DNA of 64,000 bases from Nannocystis sp. RBIL2 (GCF_026626745.1 NZ_JAPNJW010000001.1:5316001-5380000); one strand, 5' to 3'; numbered from the stretch's first letter, positions 25,160 through 33,905 are shown. The notes: generated by a model from the letters alone, not told the origin. Translations and numbers: made by a program.

Positions 25160-26458
25160 CTACTTCAGGGCACACATGCCGGCGTTCCACACGATGTACT
25201 CGCAGAAGAACGACACGTTGTCGCCGAAGAACCCGTACTCGTTGGCGTAGTGCTGGACGTCGTTCGGCACGTTCTCCTGGTTCTGGCCGAAGCCCCAGTC
25301 GCTCATGTTGACGTTCACCTTCACCGGCGACTGCAGGAACATGCCGCCGCCCTCGGCGGCGGTGTTCTGCTCGACGACGCCGCCGGTGATCGTGGCGTCG
25401 CAGTAGCTGAAGTAGAGCCCGCCGCCCTGCATGCCGGCGGTGTTGTCGACGATCGTGGTGTCGGTCATCGTCGTCGGCGAGTACGAGAAGATCCCGCCGC
25501 CGTTCAGGTCGGCGCTGTTGCCGGTGATCGTGACGCTCTCGAGGACCAGCTTCGAGATGTCGTTGTTGCCGCTGCCGTCGTAGCAGATGGCGCCGCCGTA
25601 ATTCTCGCTGTGGTTGTCGGTGAAGGTGCAGTCCTTGACCGTGACGGTCATCGGGACGGCGGCGTCGTCGATCGCCAGGGCGCCGCCGCACACGGAGTTG
25701 CCCAGCGGGTTGTGCTCGGCCTCGCCGTGCTGGAAGGTGAAGCCCTCGATCGTCACGCTCACCGAGTCGATGAAGATCGGCGTCTCGGCACCGCTGCCGT
25801 CGAGGAACGTCTTGTCCTGCCCCGCGCCGAGCAGGGTCATCGGCCGGTCGATGACGACGGCCTCGTGGTAGGTGCCGGCGCAGACGGTGATGGTCGCGTC
25901 GTTCGGCGCGGCGGCGATGGCGGCGGCCAGGGTCGAGTACTTGCCAATTGCGTTGACGGTGACGGGCTCGCCGCCCTCGCAGTCCCAGGGGTCGTCGGCG
26001 CCGGTGGAGGTCGAGTCGTCGCCCGTGGTGGTGTCGACGCCGGTGGTGGTCGTGTCGTCGCCCGTGGTGGTGTCGACGCCCATCGTCGTGGTGGTGTCGA
26101 CGCCCATCGTCGTGGTCGTGTCGACGCCCATCGTCGTGGTCGTGTCGACGCCCATCGTCGTGGTGTCGACGCCCATCGTGGTGGTGTCGACGCCGGTGGT
26201 CGGGTCGTTGCCGGTGGTCGGGACGCTGCTGGTGGTCGAGGTGTCGCCGCCCTCGGTCGTGGCCGTGCCGGGGTCGCTGTCCGTGGGCTCGCTCGTGACC
26301 TCGGCCGTGGCCGCGGGAGTGGTGCCGGTCTCGCCCGTGTCGTCCGTTGCGGCGGTGGTCGTCGCGGTCTCGCCGACATCGGGATCGCTGCCACACGCGG
26401 CGAGGCCGACGCTGCTGACACACGACAGGACGAAGGAGAGGCGGCGGAGGGGATGCAT
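25160..26458 (-). CDS. Right-handed beta-helix lipoprotein with Thr-rich stalk
   Basis: A 432-residue exported protein. The ATG at 26456-26458 gives a signal peptide (MHPLRRLSFVLSCVSSVGLAAC) with a canonical LAAC lipobox. A long Thr/Asp stalk of about 110 residues contains five to six near-identical units related to VDTTTMG. The globular part begins around residue 150 (DPWDCEGGEPVTVNAIGKYS), with repeating rungs: ATITVCAGTYHEAVVIDRPM, VTIEGFTFQHGEAE, VTVKDCTFTDNHSENYGGAI, VTITGNSADLNGGGIF and TTIVDNTAGMQGGGLY. This is the pattern of a parallel beta-helix of the polymorphic-outer-membrane or pectate-lyase-like type, with G-G-G and N turns. No catalytic triad is apparent. It is probably a surface-displayed binding or adhesive protein. 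The stop codon is TAG at 25160. Confidence 0.78.
   Translation of the reverse strand: MHPLRRLSFVLSCVSSVGLAACGSDPDVGETATTTAATDDTGETGTTPAATAEVTSEPTDSDPGTATTEGGDTSTTSSVPTTGNDPTTGVDTTTMGVDTTTMGVDTTTTMGVDTTTTMGVDTTTTMGVDTTTGDDTTTTGVDTTTGDDSTSTGADDPWDCEGGEPVTVNAIGKYSTLAAAIAAAPNDATITVCAGTYHEAVVIDRPMTLLGAGQDKTFLDGSGAETPIFIDSVSVTIEGFTFQHGEAEHNPLGNSVCGGALAIDDAAVPMTVTVKDCTFTDNHSENYGGAICYDGSGNNDISKLVLESVTITGNSADLNGGGIFSYSPTTMTDTTIVDNTAGMQGGGLYFSYCDATITGGVVEQNTAAEGGGMFLQSPVKVNVNMSDWGFGQNQENVPNDVQHYANEYGFFGDNVSFFCEYIVWNAGMCALK
26070..26204. repeat. Coding minisatellite in the beta-helix lipoprotein stalk
   Basis: Six units beginning GTGTCGACGCCCATCG or close variants start at 26070, 26094, 26118, 26142, 26163 and 26184 (spacing 24, 24, 24, 21, 21). 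They encode VDTTT(T)MG-type units on the minus strand. Unit length stays a multiple of three. Confidence 0.85.
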
Positions 26459-26535
26459 GCGCGCTATATGCCCGGACGCGCTGAGGGCGGTCAAGCGGCA
26501 GGACAGTCCTTGGAGAGTCGCTGACAGTAGCGAGC

Positions 26536-26790
26536 TCACCCGGCGACGAGCGCCTGGAACAGCGGGACGAGCAACTCGTCGGTGCCGAGCGGGCGACGGC
26601 GTCGATCCAGGGCGCGGGCGGATCTTCGCCAGGAGCGCGTTCTCGTGCGCGTGGAACGTGCGGCCAGGGTCGAGGACCCCGCGCTCTCGGTACAGCGCAC
26701 CCTCGGTCCGACCCTCGCCGCGACCCAGACCGTCGATCTGCAGCAGCAGCTCGCCCCGCTGCGATCGCAAGGAGAGCGCCGCTCGCGGGT
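26536..26790 (-). pseudogene. Possible decayed gene between two lipoprotein genes
   Basis: The minus strand reads RAALSLRSQRGELLLQIDG and then GVLDPGRTFHAHENALLAKI with high third-position GC. A one-base shift then leads to RRRRPLGTDELLVPLFQALV ending at a TGA at 26536. No start or family identified; it could also be chance. Confidence 0.3.
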
Positions 26791-26816
26791 GACAGGACGG
26801 CAGCGCGATACGGCGG

Positions 26817-27197
26817 CTAGAAGCAGCCGCCGTTCTTGCACTCGGTGGTGCCGAGCGGGCAGTCGTCGATCGTCGTGCAGTCGATCTGCGAGCAGTCCTC
26901 CTCGCTGCTGACGCTCTCGTCGCCGTCGCAGCACGCGGCGCACACCGCCTCCGGGCCGATCATGCCGGGGGAACTGTTGACGACGCCCGTCACGAAGCAC
27001 GCGGTGGCGCCGCCGGAGCAGGCGTTCTTCGGCATCGGCGTCGCGTCGCACTCGATGGTCAGCGAGCCCGAGGCCGGGATGGTGCAGGTGCGGCCGGCTT
27101 GATCCGTGACGGTGCGCTCGTCGCCGGAGCTGCCGCAGGCAGCGAGCCCGAAGGCGAAGCACAGTGACGACGCGAGGGCGGCGAAGTGGGACGTCAT
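26817..27197 (-). CDS. Small Cys-rich lipoprotein
   Basis: A 126-residue exported protein starting at 27197 with a clear lipoprotein signal (LCFAFGLAAC). The mature part has about a dozen Cys in GRTCTIPASGSLTIEC, KNACSGGATACF, VCAACCDGDES, EDCSQIDCTTIDDCPLG and a final ECKNGGCF. The first half contains a short Gly/Thr strand pattern. Cys spacing suggests several disulphides, so it is stable and extracytoplasmic. No named family. It lies just downstream (in plus coordinates) of the beta-helix lipoprotein, separated by a possible pseudogene, and is followed upstream by copy C of the dispersed repeat. The three exported proteins at 25160-28497 share orientation but large gaps argue against one operon. 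Confidence 0.65.
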   Translation of the reverse strand: MTSHFAALASSLCFAFGLAACGSSGDERTVTDQAGRTCTIPASGSLTIECDATPMPKNACSGGATACFVTGVVNSSPGMIGPEAVCAACCDGDESVSSEEDCSQIDCTTIDDCPLGTTECKNGGCF

Positions 27198-27235
27198 GGG
27201 AGCTCCTGAAGGGCGAGTGTGCCGAGCTTGACGGG

Positions 27236-27350
27236 GGCGCGAGGAACGAGCGTCTATCCTGTCGGTTAACTCGCGGCCGGCACTTCCCCGGACCCCCCGC
27301 GAGGCGCAGTCGGCAATTCGCGGACCCCAGGTCCCGATCGCCGCGCCCCC
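27236..27350. repeat. Dispersed intergenic repeat copy C
   Basis: Bases 27236-27316 are identical over 81 bp to 16101-16181. The following 34 bases (ATTCGCGGACCCCAGGTCCC and so on) match copy A at 15880-15912 with a few changes. It ends two bases before the stop codon of the lipoprotein gene at 27352. The left 24-bp inverted arm of copy B is absent here. Confidence 0.8.
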
Positions 27351-27351
27351 T

Positions 27352-28497
27352 TCAAATCGACAATCGCAAGTCCCCCCGCTCGACCAGCGGCGCCGTCTCG
27401 ACCGTGCAGAAGCCGACGTCCTCGAGGCATTGCGCCGGCTCGAGCCCGAAGCCGCCGAAGTAATCGTGGCACTTCGAGTCCTCCGGGCACTGCGGATTCT
27501 CGAGGTCGCACAGCGGCGTGCAGCAAGCGATCGCCCCCTCCGGGCAGCCGCCGGGCACGTACTCCGGCGCCTCGCAAGACAGGCCAGGGTCGCAGCCGTT
27601 GGCCGCCTCGCACGCCTCGCCGAGCTTCCCGGTCTCGCCCGACACGTCCATCTTGCAGAAGAAGTCGTTGACCCACGCCCCCTTGATGCACACCTCGCCG
27701 TCCCTGCAGGTCGAGGTATCGAGCGGGTCGCACAGGCGCTCGCACATCGGCAGCGCCCCGCCGTTGTAGATCACGCAGCGCTCGTTCTCGCCGCAGGTCG
27801 GGCTCGTCGCGCCGCAGCCGCACAGCGGCTGGCAGATCTGGCTGCTGACGAGCGGGTCCCAGCGGCACAGGAGCCCGGTGTCGCAGGTGTCGCCGTCGCC
27901 TTCCTGGCCGCAGTACTCGCCGAGCTGGCGCGGGAACTGGGTCAGCGGCACGCACGCGACCTGGTCCCACTGCTGGCCGATGACCGTGCACTTCTGGCCT
28001 TCGGGGCAGTCCTGGGCGTAGATGTCGCACGCCTCCAGCGCCGTCGGCTCGTCCGCCGCCTTGAACTCACTCGCGTGCGGATAGAGGTGCTCCGGCGAGA
28101 ACGCGAGCTCCGCGCTGCGGTCGACCAGCGGGTTGCACTCGACGTTGTCGTCGGCAAGGTGGCACGCCTCGACCGGCGGCTCCGTCGTCGTCTCCGTCGT
28201 CGGCCCCACCGTCGGGTCGCCTTCGGTCGGGTCGCCCTCCGTCGGATCGCCCTCGGTGAGCACCTCGCCCGGCGACGTGGTGTCGGTGCCGCCCGGATCG
28301 CTGGAGCTGTCCGTCGACGGGTTCGACGTGTCGCTCGATGAGCCCGTCTCGTCGCCCGTGCTCGGCGCGGCCTCGGTCCCGCCGCCGCCGCCGCCGGAAC
28401 AACCCAGGAGCGCCAGGCTCACCGCCGCGACGCCAAGACAATGCACATAGCCGCTCTTACGCTTGCCTCTATCCTTATTATAAAAAATTCCGAACAT
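27352..28497 (-). CDS. Cys-rich lipoprotein with Thr/Asp linker
   Basis: A 381-residue exported protein. I chose the ATG at 28495-28497; an in-frame ATG 11 codons upstream lacks a good context. After a basic n-region the core GVAAVSLALLGC gives a lipobox LLGC at about residue 33. A Gly/Thr/Ser/Asp linker follows, including three tandem LTEGDPTEGDPTEGD-type units. The C-terminal 270 residues carry about 30 Cys arranged as repeated modules: CDIYAQDCPEGQKCTVIG, LGEYCGQEGDGDTCDTGLLC, SQICQPLCGCG, NGCDPGLSC and IACCTPLCDLENPQCPEDSKC. This is a pattern common in myxobacterial secreted Cys-rich proteins with no established function. Probably surface exposed. Copy C of the dispersed repeat abuts its 3' end. 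Confidence 0.7.
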   Translation of the reverse strand: MFGIFYNKDRGKRKSGYVHCLGVAAVSLALLGCSGGGGGGTEAAPSTGDETGSSSDTSNPSTDSSSDPGGTDTTSPGEVLTEGDPTEGDPTEGDPTVGPTTETTTEPPVEACHLADDNVECNPLVDRSAELAFSPEHLYPHASEFKAADEPTALEACDIYAQDCPEGQKCTVIGQQWDQVACVPLTQFPRQLGEYCGQEGDGDTCDTGLLCRWDPLVSSQICQPLCGCGATSPTCGENERCVIYNGGALPMCERLCDPLDTSTCRDGEVCIKGAWVNDFFCKMDVSGETGKLGEACEAANGCDPGLSCEAPEYVPGGCPEGAIACCTPLCDLENPQCPEDSKCHDYFGGFGLEPAQCLEDVGFCTVETAPLVERGDLRLSI

Positions 28498-28720
28498 CGT
28501 CCGCTCGTCTCGCTGGAGATACGTCGGCATCCCCTCGCGCGGCGCGCCGGTCGCGGTCGTCCCATGCCCGCGCCTGCGCGCCCGCCGAGGACGCCTCTCA
28601 TCGGGTCAGTGGTCCCCGGCGGCCGATCAATTTGGCGACCGCGCGACTTTCTCGCGCCACGCCTCCTCTGGTGGCTTCACCGAGCCCGCGGGCGGGGGCG
28701 CCGGGCGCGAGGTCGGTGGT
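28498..28720. other. Intergenic, nothing recognised
   Basis: About 220 bases between two minus-strand genes. The AT-rich patch at 28478-28492, just inside the preceding gene's start, is the only low-GC feature. Confidence 0.3.
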
Positions 28721-29863
28721 TCAACCGACCAGGGCGACCGACTCCGGGTGGGGCTCCGGGTGGCCGTCGACGAAGCGGTCGCGGATGGCCAGGACCTCGT
28801 CGATGTTGGTCAAGAACACGTCGATGAGGTGCGGGTCGAAGTGCGAGCCCGCGTTCTTGCGCATCAGGTCGAGCGCGGCCTCGAGCGGCCACGCCGGCTT
28901 GTACGGGCGGGCGCTGGTCAGCGCGTCGAACACGTCGGCGATCGCCGCGATCCGGCCCGGCAGCGGGATTTCCTCGCCGCGCAGGCCGCGGGGGTAGCCG
29001 TTGCCGTCCCACTTCTCGTGGTGCGTGTGGGCGATCGTCGCCGCCACCTCCAGCGGCTCCGCCGTCGAGCCGTGGAGGATCCGGTACCCGATCTCCGCGT
29101 GCGTCTTCATGATCGTGAACTCCTCCGGCGTCAGCCGCCCGGGCTTGAGGAGGATCCGATCGGGGATGCCCAGCTTGCCGACGTCGTGCATCGGGCTGGC
29201 GATCCGCAGCAGCTCGCAGGTGCTCGGGGACAGGCCGATCTTGCTGCCGATCAAATGGCAGTACCAGCTCATGCGCTGCAGGTGCTGCCCCGTCTCGTCG
29301 TCGCGGAACTCGGCCGCGCGCGACAGGCGATAGATCGTCTCCTCGTGCGAGGCCCGCAGCTCGCTCTGCATGCGCGTCAGCTCGGCCACCGCCGCCGCCA
29401 GCTCGGTCGTGCGGTCGTCGATCGCCCGGGCCAGCGCGCCCTTCTGCAGCTCGAGGTTGTCGTAGTAGCGCTTGACCCGCACGCTGTTGCGGATCCTGGC
29501 CAGCAGCTCGACCTCGTCGAACGGCTTGCTGAGGAAGTCGTCGGCGCCGGCCTCCATGCCCTTGCGGCGCAGCTCGCGGTCGTTCACCGCCGTGATGAAC
29601 ACGATCGGCGTGTGTAACCCCCGCGGGTGCGAGCGGATGTTTCGACATACATCGAGGCCGCTCATGCCCGGCAGTCGCATGTCGAGCAGCACGGTGTCGG
29701 CGCCGCGGGCGAACACCTCCTGCAGCGCTTGTTCTCCCGAGCTGGCGAGGGCGACGTCGTAGCCCTCCAGGCGCAGCAACTTCTCGAGCAGGCGGCGCAT
29801 CGTCGCCTCGTCGTCGACGACGAGGATCCGGCCGCCGTTGAGCTGCGGAGCGCCGCTGTCCAT
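28721..29863 (-). CDS. Response regulator with HD-GYP phosphodiesterase domain
   Basis: A 380-residue two-domain protein of the RpfG class. The receiver domain (about 12-128) has the acidic pair in ILVVDDEA, the phospho-acceptor Asp61 in VLLDMRLPGMSG, Thr91 in VFITAVND and Lys113 in FLSKPFD. A helical linker (about 133-180, ELQKGALARAIDDRTTELAA) connects to the HD-GYP domain. That domain has the metal-binding HD of HDVGK (226-230) and the signature HHEKWDGNGYP (281-291). All signature residues are intact, so active cleavage of cyclic di-GMP to GMP or pGpG is expected, controlled by phosphorylation from an unlinked histidine kinase. No kinase gene is adjacent. It is divergent from the phosphatase gene at 29936 with about 70 bases between them. 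Confidence 0.92.
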   Translation of the reverse strand: MDSGAPQLNGGRILVVDDEATMRRLLEKLLRLEGYDVALASSGEQALQEVFARGADTVLLDMRLPGMSGLDVCRNIRSHPRGLHTPIVFITAVNDRELRRKGMEAGADDFLSKPFDEVELLARIRNSVRVKRYYDNLELQKGALARAIDDRTTELAAAVAELTRMQSELRASHEETIYRLSRAAEFRDDETGQHLQRMSWYCHLIGSKIGLSPSTCELLRIASPMHDVGKLGIPDRILLKPGRLTPEEFTIMKTHAEIGYRILHGSTAEPLEVAATIAHTHHEKWDGNGYPRGLRGEEIPLPGRIAAIADVFDALTSARPYKPAWPLEAALDLMRKNAGSHFDPHLIDVFLTNIDEVLAIRDRFVDGHPEPHPESVALVG

Positions 29864-29935
29864 GGTCCGACGTTACCGCGGATCGCCGCGCCCGCGGGGC
29901 CCGCGGATCCGCGCGCCGTGTTACCCTCCCGGTCC

Positions 29936-30976
29936 ATGCGTGAGGACCCGCGGCGAGCGACGCGTACTGCCCTGTGCGGGGCGATCCTGGCGTTCGGAAC
30001 ATGTTCCTTCGCGGCCTGCGACTCGGCGCGCCGGCCTCCGAGCGCGCAACAGGCCGCACGCCCGGCGGCGGCCGCGGAGCAAAACCCGGCCTCGCCTTCG
30101 CCTGCGACCACGGCGCCGGCCCCCGCGCCCACGACCACGCGTCTGCCAGCGCCGGCGCGCCTGGTCGCTCTCGGCGACCTCCACGGCGACTTCGAGGCCA
30201 CGCGCGCGGCCCTGCGGCTCGCCGGGGCGATCGACCCCCAGGACAAGTGGATCGGCAAGGAGCTGATGGTCGTGCAGACCGGCGACCAGCTCGACCGGGG
30301 CGACGGCGAGCGCAAGATCCTCGAGCTGCTCGAGCGCCTGCAGACCGAGGCCCGGGCCGCGGGCGGGGCCTTGCACGTGCTGAACGGCAATCACGAGCTG
30401 ATGAACGCCGCCGGCGACTTGCGCTACGTGACCGCCGGCGGCTTCCTCGACTTCGAGCAAGAGCCCGGCGTCGACCTCGCCGACCCGCGCGCCGCCCGCG
30501 TGCCCGAGCCGATGCGGGGTCGCTGGCTCGCCTTCGCGCCGGGTGGCCCGTGGGCGCGCAAGCTCGCGACCCGCCCGGTCGTCCTCGTCGTCGGCGAAAC
30601 CGTGTTCACGCACGGCGGCCTGCTGCCGCAACACGTGCGTCGCGGCCTCGACACGATCAACGACGAGGTCCAGCGCTGGCTCCGCGGCGACGGAGAGATC
30701 TCCCCCGAGCTGCTGCAGGACGACGAGAGCCCGGTCTGGGTGCGCCGCTACTGCCTCGAGCCCAAGCCGGCCGAATGCGACGTGCTGCGCGAGACGCTCG
30801 CCGCGGTGCCGGCCAAGCGACTGGTCGTCGGTCACACCGTCCACAAGGAGGGCGTGTTCTCGGCCTGCGACGGCGCGGTGTGGTGCATCGACGTCGGCAT
30901 GGCCGCTTATTATGGCGGTCACCCCGAGGCGCTCGAGATCGTCGGCGACAAGGTCACGGTGCTGCGCGAACCGTGA
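29936..30976 (+). CDS. Shewanella-like PPP-family phosphatase lipoprotein
   Basis: A 346-residue exported metallophosphatase. The ATG at 29936 opens a signal peptide ending FAAC, followed by an Ala/Pro/Thr linker to about residue 70. The calcineurin-type motifs follow: VALGDLHGDFEATRAAL (GDxHG), VVQTGDQLDRGDGE (GDxxDRG-like) and LHVLNGNHELMNAAGD (GNHE). Later come FTHGGLL and VGHTVHKEGV, supplying the last metal-binding His residues. The GDQLDRG form and the NGNHELMN context are those of Shewanella-like phosphatases, a PPP branch that often acts on phosphotyrosine or phosphoserine proteins. As a lipoprotein it would act outside the cytoplasm. GGAACATGTTCC occurs in the signal-peptide codons (29996-30007), resembling the dispersed palindrome core. 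Divergent from the HD-GYP gene. Confidence 0.85.
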   Translation: MREDPRRATRTALCGAILAFGTCSFAACDSARRPPSAQQAARPAAAAEQNPASPSPATTAPAPAPTTTRLPAPARLVALGDLHGDFEATRAALRLAGAIDPQDKWIGKELMVVQTGDQLDRGDGERKILELLERLQTEARAAGGALHVLNGNHELMNAAGDLRYVTAGGFLDFEQEPGVDLADPRAARVPEPMRGRWLAFAPGGPWARKLATRPVVLVVGETVFTHGGLLPQHVRRGLDTINDEVQRWLRGDGEISPELLQDDESPVWVRRYCLEPKPAECDVLRETLAAVPAKRLVVGHTVHKEGVFSACDGAVWCIDVGMAAYYGGHPEALEIVGDKVTVLREP

Positions 30977-31107
30977 TGTGAGTGCCGGACGCAGTGAGGG
31001 CTCGCACTGCGAGCGCCCGCATGCGTGCCTCGGTGCCACACTCTGGGGCGAAAGCTTCGATTCGGAGCGCCACGACGCGCTCCATCGAGCCCCCGGAAGG
31101 TGTCCCG

Positions 31108-32487
31108 ATGTTCCTGTTCCGCGAGGCAGCAATGAGCGACGAAGACGCGATCTTCGAGCTCGCGCGCCACCTCAACAGCCTCAACCTGCCGCCCGAGCGG
31201 CCCTACATCCACGAGCTGCTGCAGCGCTCGTTGGCCTCGTTCCGCGGCAGCCCCGACTTCGACCCGACCCGCCGCTTCCTGTTCGTGCTCGAGGGCGACG
31301 ACGGTCAGGTCGTCGGCACGTCGATGATCCACGCCCAGCACGGCGACACCGACGAGCCGCACGTGTTCTTCCGCGTCATGCAGGAGGAGCGCTACGCCGA
31401 CCTCCGCGTCACCCCGAACTCCGAGGTGCACGACGTCCACATGACGCACACGATGCTGTACCTCGGCCAGACCTACGACGGCCCGACCGAGCTCGGCGGC
31501 CTCGTGCTGCGCCCCGAGCTGCGGCATCACCCCGAGAAGCTCGGCCGCCTGCTGTCGCTCGCGCGCTTCGTCTTCATCTCGGGCCACCGCGGGTGGTTCC
31601 GCGACCGCCTGCTCGCCGAGCTGCTGCCGCCCCTGGTCCAGGTGCCCGGCGGGACCACGCGCTCGCCGCTGTGGGACGCGCTCGGCCACAAGTTCACCGG
31701 CCTCACCTACCACGAGGCCGACCGCCTCAGCCGCTTCAACAAGGAGTTCATCTGGCGGCTGTTCCCGACCATGCCGATCCACGCGTGCCTGCTGCCCGAG
31801 GGCGTGCAGGACATCATCGGTCAGGTCGGGCCCAACACCGTCGGCGCCAAGCGGCTGCTCGAGAGCATCGGCTTCCAGTACAGCGGCCGCGTCGACCCGT
31901 TCGACGGCGGCCCGCACTACGAGGCCGACACCGACCAGATCACCATCGTCCGCGACACCCAGGGCTACGCGCCCGTCGTCGGCGAGCCCGACCCCTCGGC
32001 TCAGCCCGGCATCGTCGCGGTCATGCAGGACCGCGCGCCCCACTTCCGCGCGGTCTGGACCCCCGCCCAGGCCGTGTTCGCCGCCGACACGCCGCCCGGC
32101 GCCCCGCCCACGCAGGTGCTGGTCCGCCGCGAGGCTTTGCAGCAGCTCGGCCTCCTCGCCCCCGGGCAAGACTCGCCCTCGCCCGATGCCCGCGTTTTTG
32201 GTCGCCTTGCGTCCGCAACGACGCTACTCCGACCGCGTCGCCAGCGTGCCCCCGGGTGCGCGCTCGCCGACCGGCACGCTCCGCCTCAGCTGACCCAAGA
32301 GCCAGGTGAGCCGCGAGCTCACCGGCGCTTCTGGACACCGCTTCCTGGGTCCATGCAGGGAGCGGCGACTCATCGTAGGTCGGCGAAGTCACTCGTCCGG
32401 GTCGCCATCACGGAGATACCCTCATTGCGATCTCACTCTATCGAGAGATTGCACGTACGACAGATGCAGCGCCGCAAAGCAGGCTAA
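31108..32487 (+). CDS. astA: Arginine N-succinyltransferase, C-terminus probably frameshifted
   Basis: The first about 355 residues match AstA, the enzyme that succinylates arginine as the first step of the AST degradation pathway. The family landmarks are FLFREAAMSDEDAIFELARH at the start, GTSMIHAQHG, ELGGLVLRPELRHHPEKLGR (acetyl-CoA-like GNAT core), PLWDALGHKFTGLTYHEADR and EGVQDIIGQVGPNTVGAKRL. The start ATG at 31108 follows GGAAGG. After QALLQQLGLLAP-type residues (about 32160) the open frame runs on for about 105 low-quality Arg/Pro-rich residues to 32487. In another frame the same bases read AFLVALRPQRRYSDRVASV, ending at a TGA at 32291-32293 with much better third-position GC. The native end is therefore probably 32293, after a small indel near 32165-32200. 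The other ast genes are not nearby. Confidence 0.75.
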   Translation: MFLFREAAMSDEDAIFELARHLNSLNLPPERPYIHELLQRSLASFRGSPDFDPTRRFLFVLEGDDGQVVGTSMIHAQHGDTDEPHVFFRVMQEERYADLRVTPNSEVHDVHMTHTMLYLGQTYDGPTELGGLVLRPELRHHPEKLGRLLSLARFVFISGHRGWFRDRLLAELLPPLVQVPGGTTRSPLWDALGHKFTGLTYHEADRLSRFNKEFIWRLFPTMPIHACLLPEGVQDIIGQVGPNTVGAKRLLESIGFQYSGRVDPFDGGPHYEADTDQITIVRDTQGYAPVVGEPDPSAQPGIVAVMQDRAPHFRAVWTPAQAVFAADTPPGAPPTQVLVRREALQQLGLLAPGQDSPSPDARVFGRLASATTLLRPRRQRAPGCALADRHAPPQLTQEPGEPRAHRRFWTPLPGSMQGAATHRRSAKSLVRVAITEIPSLRSHSIERLHVRQMQRRKAG

Positions 32488-32555
32488 GGTGGCGTGACGA
32501 CCTCGCCGGCCGCTCATGACGAGCGGCCTCCACGCGAGGCGGCAACGACACCGAC

Positions 32556-33881
32556 ATGCGACATACACGAACCCTTACCTTCTCTGCTTGCTTGACCTTC
32601 ACTCTGACCGCCTGTGGCGATGACGGCGGCCCATCGATCTCCGACACCGCGAACATCACCACGCTCAACCCGACCCTGCCCGGGACGTCGACCTCCGGCG
32701 TGGACGACCCGACCGAAGGCAACACCACCGACCCGTCGGGGACGATGAGTGATTCGGAGTCGGCGACCGAGCCCCCGACCGGCACCACCGCGGACGTGAC
32801 CGCGACCGGCACGACGACCGACGACACCGCGACGACCACCGACGACACCTCGACGACCACCGACGACGCGACCACGACGACCGATGGCACCTCGTCGACG
32901 ACCGACGACACGACCACCGGCAACGAGACCGGTGGCATCCCCGACGAGTGTCAAGCGCCGGCGACGCAGCCGCCGTGCGACGAGGCCGGCGACGACATTT
33001 TTAAGGCCATCGGCCTCAACTGCTCGGACAACCCGGCGATGGCGATCCCGATCAAGAACCCGGTGATCATGGCGCCGGACACCAGCAGCTACCGCGTCGC
33101 CACCCACTTCGGCACCGCCAAAGATCCGATGGACCCGAACCAGTGGGCGTGGGCGCCGAAGGAGGGCTCGCGGTTCCTCGTGATCGGCTCGGGCACCTTC
33201 CCGAACCTCGAGGGCGACGGCGGCCTCGTCGAACAAAACGGCCAGGACAGCCAGCCGAACGGCAACCCCGACGAGCAGTACCAGCTGCCGGGCGTCATGC
33301 ACCACGAGATGGGCAGCAACAACGGCGCCGGCGGCACGCCCTTCATGAACTGCGACGGCGTCCACGACTGCTCCGACACGATCGCGGACCAGTGGAACGG
33401 GATCGGCGCCGGCGTGGCCCACGACGTCTTCTACATGTCGTTCGACCTCGACGTCCCGCAGGGCACCCACGGCTACCTGCTCGACTTCGTGTACTTCACC
33501 GAGGAGTGGCCGGTCTACGTCAACCAGACGGTCAACGACATGCTGATCGTCTGGTCGACCAGCGAGACCTTCACCGGCAACGTCACCTTCATCGACGAGC
33601 AGCCGCTGACCGTCACCGCGCTCGACCCGTACATGACGATCCTCCCCGGCGACCCGCTGCTCGCGGGCACCGGCTTCCCCGGCGACAGCGAGGGCGCCGC
33701 GACCGGCTGGTACACCGCCAAGGGCTCCGCCGCCCCGGGCGAGAGCTTCACGCTCGCCATCTCCGTGTTCGACCTCGGCGACACCGTGTGGGACACCGTC
33801 GGCATCATCGACAAGTTCCGCTGGGACTGCATGGGTTGCGTCCCGAACGAGGTCGACAGCTGCGGCATCATCCCGCAGTGA
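32556..33881 (+). CDS. Choice-of-anchor L domain lipoprotein
   Basis: A 441-residue exported protein starting at 32556 (MRHTRTLTFSACLTFTLTAC), with LTAC as lipobox. An Asp/Thr linker of about 100 residues follows, with short repeats of TTTDDT type. The globular domain has the hallmarks of the choice-of-anchor L family: KDPMDPNQWAWAPKEGSRFL, FLVIGSGTFPNLEG, VAHDVFYMSFDLDVPQGTHG, LDFVYFTEEWPVYVNQTVND, then TGWYTAKGSAAPGESFTLAI and FDLGDTVWDTVGIIDKFRWD. Family members are surface proteins with calcium-rich beta-sandwich folds; the anchoring here is by lipid rather than a C-terminal signal. The C-terminal CMGCVPNEVDSC may be a disulphide clasp. The gene is convergent with the Asp-rich lipoprotein. 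Confidence 0.78.
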   Translation: MRHTRTLTFSACLTFTLTACGDDGGPSISDTANITTLNPTLPGTSTSGVDDPTEGNTTDPSGTMSDSESATEPPTGTTADVTATGTTTDDTATTTDDTSTTTDDATTTTDGTSSTTDDTTTGNETGGIPDECQAPATQPPCDEAGDDIFKAIGLNCSDNPAMAIPIKNPVIMAPDTSSYRVATHFGTAKDPMDPNQWAWAPKEGSRFLVIGSGTFPNLEGDGGLVEQNGQDSQPNGNPDEQYQLPGVMHHEMGSNNGAGGTPFMNCDGVHDCSDTIADQWNGIGAGVAHDVFYMSFDLDVPQGTHGYLLDFVYFTEEWPVYVNQTVNDMLIVWSTSETFTGNVTFIDEQPLTVTALDPYMTILPGDPLLAGTGFPGDSEGAATGWYTAKGSAAPGESFTLAISVFDLGDTVWDTVGIIDKFRWDCMGCVPNEVDSCGIIPQ

Positions 33882-33886
33882 GCTCG

Positions 33887-33905
33887 CCCGCGGTAAGGCC
33901 GCGGG
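33887..33905. terminator. Hairpin after the choice-of-anchor L gene
   Basis: CCCGCGG (33887-33893) / CCGCGGG (33899-33905), 7-bp perfect stem, 5-base loop, six bases after the stop. No T-run, so termination is only suggested by position between convergent genes. Confidence 0.4.

Noticed and set aside
25160-26204. A possible CRISPR-like array in the 26070-26204 repeats
   Set aside because: Units are contiguous 21-24-base coding repeats without spacers, inside a lipoprotein stalk.
28133-28450. A plus-strand Val/Ser-rich frame opposite a lipoprotein linker
   Set aside because: It is the complement of a Thr/Asp/Gly-rich linker; the minus-strand gene is supported by signal peptide and Cys modules.
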